A DNA stretch of 64,000 bases from Prorocentrum cordatum (lineage: Eukaryota > Sar > Dinophyceae > Prorocentrales > Prorocentraceae). Position numbers and translations under genes: made by a program. The notes beneath the pieces were generated by a model. That model saw only the letters and a program-made list of their open reading frames with translations, did no database searches and was not told the origin of the DNA. The DNA lies in contig CAUYUJ010014171.1 of the NCBI GenBank assembly GCA_963575745.1, forward strand, positions 1,453,005 through 1,517,004, written 5' to 3'. Position 1 is the first letter of the stretch. Every line of letters begins with the position of its first letter. Positions 38,670-49,069 of this stretch are shown here, piece by piece.

Positions 38670-40450
38670 CCACGTTGAGGCCTAGAATGCTGCAAGTGAA
38701 ACGACGGGTTTGTCTCGTCCAGTTTTCGGTTCGCGCGCCTGCTGGTGGGTCGCCAGTGCGTCGCGCGCTACGCAGGGGAAGCGCATGGAGCACGAATGCA
38801 CCACCTCGCGTTGAGCCCCAGAATGCAAGTGACACATTTGATTTTTCTCAACCAGTTTTCGGGTGGCCCACCCGCTGGCGGGCCACCTGCGCGGCGCGCG
38901 CCACGCAGGAGAAACGCATGGAGCACGAAGGCGCCACTCATGTTGACGCCCAGAATGCAAGTGACACTTGTTTTTTCCTTCTTCTTCTTCTGAGCCAGTA
39001 CGTCGTCTGGTGACCCGCCCGCTGGCGGGCCACCTGCGCGGCGCGCGCTGCGCAAGGGAAGCGCATGGAATACGAATGCGCCAACTCATGTTGAGGCCCA
39101 GGCTGCAAGTAAAACGATTAGGTTGTCTCAACCAGGCGTCGGGTGACCCGCCCGCCGGCGGGTCGCCTTCGCGGCGCGCGCGACGCAGAGGAATCGCATG
39201 GAGTTCGGATGCAACAGTTCATGCTGAGGCCCAGAATGCAAGGAAAACGATTGCTTTTCGCAACCAGTGTTCGGGTGACCCACCCGCTGGTGGGTCACCT
39301 GCGCGGCGCGCGTTTCGCTGGGGAGCTGCGCGGGGCCCGAATGCGCCAACTCATGTTGAGGCCAAGAGCGCAAGTGGAACACAAGTGATTTTCTCAACCA
39401 GTGTCGGGGCGCCCCTCCCGCCGGTGGGACACCTGCGCGGCGCGCGCCACGCAGGGGGGCGCATGGAGTACAAATGCGCCAACTCATGCTGAGGCTGAGA
39501 GTGCAAGTGGGGCAATGTGTTTCTTGGCCCGTTCTTGGGTGGCCCATCCGCTGGCGGGCGACTTGCGCGGCGCGCGCTACACGAGAAGCGCGCGAAGCAC
39601 GAATGCACCAGCCCGTGTCGAGGCCCAGAACGCAGGTGAAACAATGGGTTTGTCTCATCCAGGTTCGGATCACGCACTCGCTGGTGGATCACCTGCGCGG
39701 CGCGCGCTATTTTGGGGAAGCGCATGGAGCGCGAATGCAAAACGTCAGGTTGAGGCCCAGAAGGCAAGTGGGCTGATTTGCTTCTATCAGTTCTCTGGTG
39801 ACCCACCCGTCGGTAGGTCACCTACGCGGCGCGCGCCGCGGGGGAAACGCATATAGTTCGAATGCGCCAACTCACGTTGATGCCCGCATGCAAGTGAGCC
39901 GATTCGTTTACCTCAACCAATATTTGGGTGATCCACCCGCTCCTGGGCCACCTGCGCGGCGCTCGCCACAGGGGGGCAGGCGCATGGAGAACGAATGCGC
40001 CAACTCATGCGCAGGCCCAGGATGCAAGTGAGACTGCGCGCTTCTCCCATCCAGTTTACGCGCGACCCGCCCGCTGGCGGGCCGCCTGCGCGGCGCGCGC
40101 TACGCGGGGAAAGCGCGTGGAATGCGATTGCGCCGACCCACGTTGGGGCCCCCAACGCAAGTGGCACACTTGGTTTTCTCAGCCAGTGTCCGGGCGCCCC
40201 TCCCGCCTGCGGGTCGCCTACTCGGCGCGCGCCGCGCGAGTGGGCCCGCGCGGGGCGAGAATGCGGTGGCTCATGTTTAGACCCAGAACGCAAGTGAAAC
40301 AATTGTTCTTTTTCTCAAACCAGTTTTCGGGCGAGTCGCCCGCTGGCGGGCCGCCCTCGCGGCGCGCGCCGCGCGCGGGGAAGCGCGCGGCGCGCGAATG
40401 CACCGGCCCACGCTGAGGCCCAGAATGCAAGTGGCGATTTGCAGGCCGCG
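38670..40450 (+). repeat. 133-bp satellite array, about 14 copies
   Basis: GAGGCCCAGAATGCAAGTG-type heads occur near 38685, 38811, 38942, 39092, 39226, 39356, 39490, 39617, 39752, 39877, 40013, 40146, 40279 and 40415, a mean period of 133 bp. Each unit holds GACCCGCCCGCTGGCGGGTC-like dyad symmetry, CTGCGCGGCGCGCGC, GGGGAAGCGCATGGAG and GAATGCGCCAACTCATG. Both strands show short open frames repeated once per unit, but stops and shifts differ between units, so it is not a coding array. Confidence 0.9.
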
Positions 40451-40803
40451 ACCGCGCGCCGGCCGCCGCGGGTCGGCCGCGGGCTTGGCGGGCCCAGGAT
40501 TTGCTCCGGGCAGGGCTCGGGATTAGTGGGCTTAGGTTTGGAGGGTGGGCAGGCTTCGCGGCGCGCGAGGCAGCGCGCGGCTTCCTGGGCTGGGGCGTGG
40601 GCGGGGGCATGAGCATGCGCATGCGTGCCGGTGCGCATGGCGCTGCGGTCCGCTGCCGGGGCTGGCGGGGTGCGCCGCGGGACTCTCGCGTCCGCGGCGT
40701 GGGCCGCCCTTCGTTCTTTGGTCTCGATGTCCAGTTGCCGGCTTCAGCAACTGCGCGCTCGCCGATGGCGGCCGCGCGAAGGCGGCCGCCCTCGCGCGTT
40801 CTA
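40450..40803. other. GC-rich unique stretch
   Basis: No gene is recognised. It is very GC-rich, with GCATGAGCATGCGCATGCGTG near 40606. Confidence 0.4.
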
Positions 40804-41330
40804 GGGGCCCGGGCTGGCCGAGAGCTCTTTTGAAAAGAGGGAGTTTTCAAAATTAGGGCAGGCGCGTGTTATTCAGGTGCTCGGTGCGCATTTTGCATGG
40901 GTTGTCGTTTGGCGCAAGGTCTGCCCGGCCAGCGGTTGCTTGATTTAAATTGAAGGCCCGGGTTGGCCGATATTTTCTTTGAAAAGGGGGAAATTTCCAA
41001 ACGTTGGGGAATTGCGCTTTATTCAAGTGCTCGTTTTGCGTTTGATTGGTTGTGTTTTGGCGTTGCGTTCGCCTGGTCAATGTCTATTGCCCAGAATTGT
41101 TACCCCCGGGGTGGCCGAGAGTTCTTTTGAAAAGGGTTTCCAAAATAATTGCAGGCCTCTTTTTTTCAGGTGTTCGCTCTGCATGAATGATGGGTTGTTC
41201 TTTGGCGTAGCGACCGCCCATCAACGGTCATTGCGTCATTTCCCTAAAATTGAAAACCCTGGGCCGGCGAGGGCCGCGTGGGAAGAGGGAGGTTCGAAGG
41301 CTGGAGAGGGGGTCCAGAGAAACGCTTGCG
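40804..41330 (+). repeat. 148-bp tandem repeat, four diverged copies
   Basis: GGGCTGGCCGAGAG (40811), GGGTTGGCCGATAT (40960), GGGGTGGCCGAGAG (41108) and GGGCCGGCGAGGG (41261) head units that contain TTTTGAAAAG(A)GGG, a TTCC/TTTC AAAAT word, TTTATTCAGGTGCTCG and GGTTGT(C/G)(G/T)TTTGGCG. Confidence 0.75.
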
Positions 41331-41350
41331 TTTGTAGGGCTCGTTGTTTC

Positions 41351-42190
41351 TCACGGGCGTTCAGATTTCGGCGGCGTTGATGGAATGAGGGCCCCATAGA
41401 AGGTGATCAGTTCTCCGCGATGTCTGGATGCTTCCAACACGAGTGTCTTCGTTCGGCACGGAAAATTTACCCGCGCGCCCGAGATAATTTCTTCGGTGGA
41501 CCTGGGACAATTTTCCGCTCGCCCGAAATCATTGCCTCGTTCGGTCAGCGGAATTTCCTGGTTCGCTGGGGCAAATTCTCGCTCTCCCGCCGAAATTGTA
41601 TTCTTCTGCCGAAAATTGTTTCCTTCTCGCCTGTCGACCTTGATATTGGGCCTCGGCGTGGAAAAGTCGCTGAGCACGTCGGCGTCGTCAGTGATGTGGA
41701 CCTCGTCTTCAACGAGCCGGGTGACCACACCGCGATGTAGTCCGTCCGAGATCTTGGTCCTAGGCCTCTTTTGGTACTTCGTCGCCTCGAAGAGGTCGGC
41801 CATCGCGTCGCCTTCGCGTGTCGTCCTGTGTGGGCACAGGGTTTCGAAGGCCTCCATGAGGTTGCGGATGCCGCGTTCGAATTCCGCTTGGCGAGAACGG
41901 CGGTCTTGTGGCAGATGGCGGGCTGCAGGTCGTCGCTCTTGAGCGCGAGTGCTTTGCGCCTTGCCGCTCTTTCGAGCTTCCTGATTGTACGGGTTGCAAT
42001 CCAGAGTATTGCACGTGTAGGTTGAGGCCCCAGCTCCAAATTCGCAACCCTTCTTTTCCCTAAATCCACGACGTTGCTTGACCATCCCGGCTTGGTGTGC
42101 AGCCGCCCCCCCTATCGTGCTGATTCGGGCCCATCGTGGGGGTCGGGCTGCCGATCCACGGGCGCGCAAGCGCGTAGATGAAGAATACAA
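41351..42190 (-). pseudogene. Unrecognised protein, probably one frameshift
   Basis: Two minus-strand frames each look protein-like over a different part. One, from 42069, carries KLERAARRKALALKSDDLQP and AICHKTAVLAKRNSN. The other, open over the whole 840 bp, carries FERGIRNLMEAFETLCPHRT, DAMADLFEATKYQKRPRT and HRGVVTRLVEDEVHITDDAD. The switch lies near 41900. The C-terminal third is charged (GNDFGRAENCPRSTEEI). I do not recognise the family, and no spliced-leader relict is found upstream. Confidence 0.4.
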
Positions 42191-42324
42191 AGAGGATGAA
42201 ACCCTGCGCTGCAGGGGGTTTTCGCGCTGCGAGTGGTGAGGACAGTAGGCCTACTGCCGGCGCGGCCAGGCTGGAACAGCCTTTTCGCGTGGGCGAACCG
42301 CTCCGCTACCACTGACATCGCGTG

Positions 42325-42482
42325 ATATCTAGATTTAGTTGATATCTTTTACCCAACTGGAGATGGCTGAATGGTCTAGGCGCTTGAGCCATCATGGTTA
42401 AAGACAAAGGGATGAAAGGGGCTAGCAGCAGCATGCAAAGCGTTCCACACACAGATGCCAAGTTACTTACACACACTGTGCA
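42325..42482 (+). repeat. tRNA-like (SINE-candidate) repeat, copy 2
   Basis: TGGCTGAATGGTCTAGGCG (42364-42382) is the counterpart of 24018-24036 and again fits a tRNA A-box. The flanks are shared: GTGATATC before, GGTTAAAGACAAAGGG after, then a CAGCAG run and AGCGTTCCACACACAGA. The G-rich interspersed repeat begins directly after it here, whereas in copy 1 it ends directly before. Confidence 0.45.
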
Positions 42483-42780
42483 CCTCTTGGGGTCATCTTG
42501 TGGCACCCTTGGGAGCCTTGAGGGCCATATTGGGGCCATCTTGGAGGACTTCGATCAAAGGAGGGGAGCTTCTGAATCAGGGTCCCCCCCAGGATGCCAA
42601 AATTTGGCTTTGAAACGCATATGAAGTAAATGATTTTGGCCTTCTCGTCAACGCCATCTGTGACGATTTAACTGGCCGCGCCCCCCCCCACTCCCCCTCA
42701 AGGTCCAGGGGTAGGGGGTATGGGGGTATGGGGGAGGGGTCAAGACACCCTCCCCGCCCGCAAGCCGTCTCGCTCACTCC
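42483..42780 (+). repeat. G-rich interspersed repeat with hairpin linker
   Basis: CCTCTTGGGGTCATCTTGTGG units are followed by the conserved linker: TCGATCAAAGGAGG, a C run, AGGATGCCAAAAT, and GATTTTGGC (42632-42640) as the other arm of the inverted repeat seen at 13.9 and 14.8 kb. A C- and G-run stretch fills 42680-42750. Confidence 0.7.
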
Positions 42781-43610
42781 CACCCGCCCTCCCAACACAT
42801 AAGTAGCACCCGAACCGCAGCATGTTCAGCGGTAGTCTTTGGATGGACAGAACCAACACAGACTCCAGGTGCGCAGCGCGAGGGCGAGGTGCGCCACGCG
42901 CGCCAGGCAACCCTGTGGCCTAAGCATGTTGAGATGCCTGGTGCGCCATATGTGCAGCATGCTCCAGCCGCGCCAGGTGCGCAAAGTTCGGGGCACGCGC
43001 AGAGCGTGCAAGGTGCGCTTACGCACGCAGCAGCACACATCGGGAAACGTGCCGGCCCCCACCGTCCTTGTCGAGAACCAGTGTGCAATCGCGGCGGGGT
43101 GGGCATCATGGCGTCTGGTTGGCCTGCACATAGCAGCCAATATGCCAGCACCCCCGCCGTCCCAGTCAAAAACCAAGGGGCAGTGATCGCAGGGTGCCCG
43201 CGCATGATCCAGATTTTGCCTTGATGTGCATCTCGTATTATTTTTTGTTAGTGATGCTTGCCCTGCGCGCAGCAGGCAATATGCGGGCATCCCCCGCCGT
43301 CCCTGTCCAAAAACAATCCAAAATGCTAGTGCCCCCCCCGGCCATGACCCAAGATTTTGCCCCAAAGTGAACTTCACACTGTTTTTTGACAGGGCTGGTG
43401 TGGGGGGTCTCATTACCCCTGGTTGGCTGCCAGTCGCCTGGGGAGGGGGTGTTTATTTATAGGGAACACTGATGCAGTGATAAATCCTTCCTCGAAGGGG
43501 AAGAAGTAGGGCTGGAAGAGGAAACGATCTAAACCGCTCACGCCCTAAAGGGCTGGCGAGGTTTTGTATCCGCCAAGTAGGGGGGGAGGGCCTGGAGGAT
43601 TTCGATCCCC
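42780..43610. repeat. About 141-bp diverged direct repeat, no gene
   Basis: CAATATGCCAGCACCCCCGC (about 43138) and CAATATGCGGGCATCCCCCG (about 43277), and CAGATTTTGCCTTGATGTGC and AAGATTTTGCCCCAAAGTGA 141 bp apart, mark two units. A third partial unit lies at 43045-43080. No recognisable coding text. Confidence 0.55.
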
Positions 43611-43613
43611 GAA

Positions 43614-43832
43614 ATGAGCCCGTCACGTGATGTGCAAAGTTGGAGAGGGCCCCCCGAGGCGGGCGAGGGCGAAGCGCCGGGCCTCATCGAGGTCGCGAAT
43701 AACGACCTGGCCGCGGTGAGCGTCGGCATCCTGCGGGCGGCTGAGAGCCGGAAAATGTTCGAGAAGGCGCTCGCCACCGCGTCGCTGCAGCCCGGCGAGC
43801 GCACAGAGCTGCGCCCACCCCAGGTGGGATAA
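43614..43832 (+). CDS. Short coding-like fragment
   Basis: A 72-codon frame reads LIEVANNDLAAVSVGILRAA then KMFEKALATASLQPGERTEL. It has a natural amino-acid mix unlike the simple repeats next to it. It may be an exon or a gene remnant. A GGA microsatellite begins right after its stop. No family is recognised. Confidence 0.25.
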   Translation: MSPSRDVQSWRGPPEAGEGEAPGLIEVANNDLAAVSVGILRAAESRKMFEKALATASLQPGERTELRPPQVG

Positions 43833-43834
43833 GG

Positions 43835-45265
43835 AGGCGGAGAGGGAGAAGGGGGAGGAGAAGGGGGAGGGGGAGGAGGAGGAGGAGGAGGAGGAGGAGG
43901 AGGAGGAGGACGACGACGACGAGAGTGGCCGTGCGGCCAAGCAGAAGGATGATGATAATGAGGAGGAGGAGGAGGAAGAGGAGGAGGAGGAGGAGGAGGA
44001 GGGATAGGAAGAGGAGGAGGAGGAGGAGGAGGAGGAGGAGAAGGGCTGCGAAGGATGAGGAAGGAAAAGTCCCTGCCTCCCCCCCCCACATGCGCCGCCC
44101 TCGCTGGCTGCATGGCGCGTTGAGATATTATGGCGCTTTCTGGCTCTGCGCGGTGCTCCACGGGCGGGCGAGGCTGTGGGTATGCCCCATCGAGGCCGCT
44201 TCCCCAGCCGTGCCTGGTCCTCCGCGCGCGCGCGCCGGCTGCGCTTCGTCGGCCCCGCCGCGATGCTGCGCACGCGGTTGTCGAGCAAGAAGGTGAGGGC
44301 CGAGGAGGTCTGGCGGACAGCGTCCCACGCACACACCACGGCCCTCAGCAGCAGCAGCACCAGCAGTAGTAGCAGGCCGAGGGCGGCAAGCCGCGCCTGC
44401 CGCAGGTCGGCCTCGGCCGCGTCTTCGAGGTGGAGGTCTCGTACTCGGACGGCAGCCGGGCGCTCTGCGAGGCGAGGCCTGGCCAGCGAGTCTCCGTGGA
44501 ACGCTATGTGTGAGGAGCGCCGTGGACGCCGCGGGCGCCGCTGACGGGCGCGCGAGAACGCCGCCGCCGCGGCAGCTCGCGAGACCGCCGCCGCCGCGGT
44601 GCGCACGGCGCCTGGGGTTAGCGGCTAGACCTTCTGGCCCGCGGGCGTCGCCACGAAAAGTCACCCGAGCGCTTGTCGGACCTGGAGGTGGTCCTTCTTG
44701 GCGGGCGCTCCTGCTGCCTCTGTCTCTGTCTCTCTCTCTCTCGGGCCTCCTGGGGGCGCCATCGTCTCCACCGTTCGGTTCGCTTCGAAGTCTTGGTTAC
44801 GGGGCGCCCCAGGACAGGTCTGGGGTCTGGGGCCGAGTCTGAGGGGTCGGGCCCAGAACCTCATACCATTCCGCAGAAATTGCCACGACGGGTGCTTCTT
44901 TTAGTTTCGGTGTCCCTGGAGCCGTCTTCGGGCCCCGGGCAAGCAGAGAAAATACCCGCGAAACAAAAATGAACAATGAGTCCGAGGACGTCGTCGAGTA
45001 ATTGTGGGGGCCTGCGTCGTGAATGAGTCACGATGTCGGAGGACTGGGTACTGTTATTCCTCTCAGCCAAGCAGGGCCATCACCATTTGGGGCATGGAGT
45101 ATCAGAGCGCCCCAGGGTTCTGGAACCCTTTCCGAGAACAGCGTCTGGAGGTGTCTCGAGCACTCCAGAGCGGTGAGACCCGATCCTCCAATCGCTAGCC
45201 CTTTGTGGCCCTCGGGGTCGCCATTGACTCCCAGTGATCGCAGTGGCCGCCCAAGACACCCGTTC
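43835..45265. other. GGA tract and GC-rich stretch, no gene recognised
   Basis: GGA repeats fill 43845-44045. From 44100 to 44660 the DNA is very GC-rich and Arg/Ala-coding in most frames, without a recognisable motif. A TCTCTC run lies at 44720-44745. Confidence 0.5.
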
Positions 45266-45600
45266 TTTTGCATTGCGCAGTTTTCCATTGCATCGCGTTG
45301 CTTTGCCAGGGTTTGCGCTACTTTGCGTTACTGTGCGGTGCATTTCATTGCGCTGCTATGTTTGGCCTTGCGTTGCCATTGCATTGATCTCGCTTCGCTG
45401 GTGCTTTCAGCTTCGGTGTTGCTTTCAAATGCATAGTTGTCCACCGTTTTGCGCCGTAACCCCTTGCTTTGCATTCAACTTTGCCCTGCATGTTTTGTCT
45501 TGCAGTGCTTCGAGCTGCTTTGTGTACTTTGTGTAGCTCTGAATTGCTTTAACTGCTTTGACTTGCTCTGTCATGCTTTGCATGGCACCCTTATCGAAGG
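45265..45600 (-). repeat. TTGC-rich short repeat (TTGCATTGCG type)
   Basis: Words such as TTTGCATTGCGCAG, CATTGCATCGCGTTGC, TTTGCGCTACTTTGCG and GCGTTGCCATTGCATTG follow each other at about 5-10 bp spacing. The reverse complement is the GCAATGCAAC repeat at 58460-58690. Confidence 0.65.
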
Positions 45601-45929
45601 AATAATACCTCTTATTCACCAGGGTCTCGCCGAGTTCATGTCTCTTTGAGTGTAGAGTTTGCTTTATACGCCTGCCCTAATTAAGGTTACCAGGCCCGTG
45701 CCCGTCACCCGCAGAACATATCGTCATCATGATCGTCACCACCATTTTGCCGCGGCCATTCTGGCTGACGCCGTTCAGGCACACAAACACGCACGCACAC
45801 ACGCAGGGCGCGGAACTTCCTCCACGGGAGGAAGGGGCCAACATGGCTGCCGTCAGCGTGGGGGCCTGCGGGGACTCCAGATTCAGATCTCGTCGATCTC
45901 GACGACCGCCCGCGCCTCACGATCGCGTT

Positions 45930-46620
45930 GCGCACCGAAAGGGGATGTGTTGGGGGAAGACGACGGTGATCAATCTTGCCTGCATGCTGGAGCACCTCTG
46001 CTATCGGGTGCTGCTCGTAGATTCGGAACAGCAGTGGTCACTTTCCAAGTGCCTGCTCAGCCGCCCCGGCGGAGTCCTCGCCCAGCTGGTGCTGGACGCC
46101 TATGGCATTCCCCTGCCGCATCCGAATGCTCGAAGGAGCGCCTACCGCGAGTAGCTGATGGCGAACCTCGCGAACGCTGCGAGCCCGCAGAGGAGGTCAC
46201 TACGCCTTTACGTGCTGCCTCACCACAACACGATCCCCCTTGGCCAGCCCGGCGGTGGCGCCTACCCCTCGCTCGCAGGGACGGCGTGTCGCACAGAACT
46301 GATCGACCGCGGGCCCGTGGAGGCGACATCAGCGAGGCCCAGTGGGGAGATCCGCCTCCTCCCTGGCGATCCGAAATTTTGGATCCTCAGCGAGGCCCTC
46401 GAGGAGGCCCAGAGAGATTGGATGAACAACCGGCAGGCGCTGCGTGATCTCCCCGGCGAGCTCTATCACGACCCAGGCGGCCGCAGACTTTCACAGGAGC
46501 GATGTTGTCCTGATCGATGTGCCCCCGCTGTGACCTCGCTGACCGCTGACCTGCTTCCTTTTTTCTCAAGCCATTATCCTGTTGCCTGAGGCAAGTTCCG
46601 CTACCATGCCAGCGCAGCGC
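45930..46620 (+). pseudogene. ParA/Soj-type ATPase, broken
   Basis: In one frame from 45930 the text reads KGMCWGKTTVINLACMLEHL then YRVLLVDSEQQWSLSKCLL. This matches the deviant Walker A of ParA/Soj/MinD ATPases (KGGVGKTTTxxNLA...GxRVLLVDxDPQGxLS), with one extra residue and the second Gly altered. A second block, GEIRLLPGDPKFWILSEALE (about 46344-46403), fits the middle of ParA. After a shift near 46490, DVVLIDVPP (about 46504-46530) fits the Walker B region, and AIILLPEASS the strand after it. Stops at about 46152 and 46530 and at least one shift make it a pseudogene. ParA proteins use ATP to position chromosomes, plasmids or other cargo in bacteria. A bacterial origin by gene transfer is likely, but base composition is like the surroundings, so not recent. 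Confidence 0.65.
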
Positions 46621-46844
46621 GCTGTGCGCGTCTCTTCCCCTGATCTAAGCGAGCCGTGCTATGTGACAGCTGGTTTCTGCTGTGTAGCGAAGCCCGTCCA
46701 TAACATATGTGAGCGTAGGGAGCAGGAAGAAAAAAAGAAAACAGGGGAGAAGAAGGGTAAGGGGACAGTGTCCTGATCTCAGGACGCAGATACAGAAACA
46801 GAAAAAGAGGGTGAGGAGAAAGTTTGCAATGTCTGTTTTGCAAT

Positions 46845-47070
46845 GTTTCTTAGGACGTCTTGGGGCCCTCTTGGGGTGTCTTGGGGGACTCTTGGGGCCC
46901 TGAGGGGCCCTGAGGGGCCTCTCGGGCCATCCGGGGCGTTTTGCCGCTTTCGGGGGCCCTCTCGAGGTGTCGTGGCCCTTGTTCGGGCCACCTTGGGGTC
47001 CTCCGTAGGCTCTCTTGAGTCTTCTTAGGGTCCTCTTGGGCGTCTTGGGGGCTTCTTGCGCCCCTCTGAG
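46845..47070 (+). repeat. G-rich interspersed repeat
   Basis: CGTCTTGGGGCCCTCTTGGG-type iterations run to about 47065, followed by a C run (47091-47100). The minus-strand frame here is an artefact of the repeat. Confidence 0.7.
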
Positions 47071-47149
47071 CCAGGCTTGGTGTCCTCTGTCCCCCCCCCC
47101 AAAGCGTGGGAAGCCAACCAAACGCATAAACGCCATAGTTATTCCAATG

Positions 47150-48780
47150 ATTGCGAGCCTCCTGGATCTCTCACGCGAACTTTGGGCATTCTATGAAGGC
47201 CTCTTCGGCTCTGATTGGTTTCGAGCCTCTTGTGGATCATGAAGGCCTTCGTGATTATGCTGTGGAGCTCGCGCGGGACATCGCTTCGACCAGGCTGCAA
47301 GCGTCCCGCGACGACGACGGCGGCGACTGGATGGAGAAAACCAGGAAGAGGAAGAAGGGCTTCCCGGCTCCTTTTCCGACTGAGTCCAGGCAGGGGCGGC
47401 GGCCCCGGCGCCATCGTTGACAAGCACGGCAGGGCGGTCATCGACTCGCACGGCATGGCTCGCATTTTGCGGAGCCACAGGGCGGCCACATTCGCAGCGG
47501 CAGGCGTAGACGACGACAAGCTCGGCGACTGGTTTGCGGACGACGCGGCGAATAGAGCTGCGCATGGCCCGCCTCAACTTCATTGGGGAAGCTTCCAGAT
47601 TCGCCGGAAGAACATCTCTGCGGCCATCTGTCAGGCCAGAAATTGCTCTCTGGGGCCCGATGGGATCCCCCACGGGGCCTGGCGTGCCCTGGGCAGCCTC
47701 GCCGTGGATACCCTTCACAACGCACTGCGAGATCTGGCGTCACTAGACGGGCAGCGCATTCTGGAAGAGTTACCCGCCGACTTCCAGGAAACGGAGGAGA
47801 AGGCGGTGCGCCTACTTCTGCCTGGCACAGGGGCCTGGCGCACTGCGACCGCCGCTGAGGACTTGAAGGTGGCTCGCTTCCTGGACCAGTTGGTGGACAT
47901 GTCTGCTGTGGCCGTAGCCGCCAAAGCCGGGGCCCATCGATTCGAGGCGGGTTCCATGGCAGGGCTGCAAATGGAGGACCGCGTCCCTCGATTGGACCAA
48001 GTACCTCTGGCTCATTGTTCCCTGGCCCGCAGCTCGTGGGCGACGCAGTGGATGCACGTCTCGTTCCTCCACATCTTGCCCCCAGCTCCTGCTCGCGCCA
48101 GCGCGCTGCTGCGGCGCACCGGTGGCGTGGATTCGTGGAGGACTTCGCATGCGGGATGGCCGGGCCACATGGCGAAATTGTTGGCGGTCGGCTGCAGGGG
48201 AGAGGCCACGCGGCACTTCCGCCGGAAGCTGGACAGATGGCGGTTGGACGTCATCCCCGGCCGGCGGTTGGGCAGAGCGTTGAAGGTTTGGGACGTTTTT
48301 GCCCGCCGCCCAACATATCGGGCGCAGACCGCGTTCATCCGCATTGCGACGAATGGCCAGTGCAGTAGCATCACTTTGAACAGCGCGGCCATTGCCCCTT
48401 TCCGCTGTGGGGCCGAAGAGGAGTCACCTGGCTTGCTGCAGCGCGGTGCGCGCGATCCTTTCCACCCACCTGCGCGGCCGCAGTTTTCGCGCGTCGCAGA
48501 CGCTCGACGACTTTCTTTGCCTTTCTTTGCATGCCTCCAAGGGGGGCATTGCGTCGCGTGGACTGGGGCTTCCCGCCATCTACCGCTTATTAGATACACT
48601 CGTGAACAGGGGCCTGTCCCACAACGACTTCCGGGGGGCCTTCCGACAATGCGCCCAGTTCGTGTTCAAGTCAATTTTGGCTCCTGCGCTGGACACTGTC
48701 CTGCCGCGTTGTGTTCGTAATTATCATGTCGGGGGCGGTGGGGAATTTTGGGACACTCGTTGGCCTGTCGGACCACTCGA
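47150..48780 (+). pseudogene. LINE fragment lacking the reverse-transcriptase core
   Basis: VELARDIASTRLQASRDDDG and a basic stretch precede HGRAVIDSHGMARILRSHRA and RNCSLGPDGIPHGAWRALGS (about 47640-47700). This is the SPGPDGIP...AWRALG motif that opens LINE reverse transcriptases. LEELPADFQETE and LLLPGTGAWR follow as in the LINE fingers. Motif A, the B loop and YADD are not found. Instead the text passes to the C-terminal part: HFRRKLDRWRLDVIP, TAFIRIATNGQCSS, FRCGAEEE, and in another frame LACCSAVRAILSTHLRGRSF and RGLGLPAIYRLLDTLVNRG (48580-48620). These fit the Cys-containing C-terminus of dinoflagellate LINEs. An internal deletion is the simplest reading. Confidence 0.6.
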
Positions 48781-48784
48781 GTTA

Positions 48785-49035
48785 CCCTTCGATGTTTACA
48801 CATATATGTGTGCAGGTCGTGCATACAAATACGTATGTTTGCATGTAAATGTTTACGTATCTGTATATGCAGCTGTCGATGCATACGTGCATTTATGAGC
48901 AAGTGTAATTATAAATGTTTGTGTGCATGTGCATGTGCATGCACATGCATATTTAGTTGTGAAGGTGCATGTGTACGTGTGTATGCTTGTACTATAGATG
49001 TAGTGATATACGCATGTACACATGTATATGGATAT
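48785..49035. repeat. ATGTATGT/GTGCATGTGCATG microsatellite
   Basis: Imperfect TATGT and GTGCAT repeats. No gene. It directly follows the LINE fragment, a common position for LINE 3' tail microsatellites. Confidence 0.7.
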
Positions 49036-49069
49036 TTGCAGCATCAGCGGTAAACACCGCAATAACTGA

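Noticed and set aside
38670-40450. Tandem array of small proteins
   Set aside because: Short frames recur once per 133-bp unit, but their lengths, starts and stops differ and no unit is conserved at protein level beyond its DNA.
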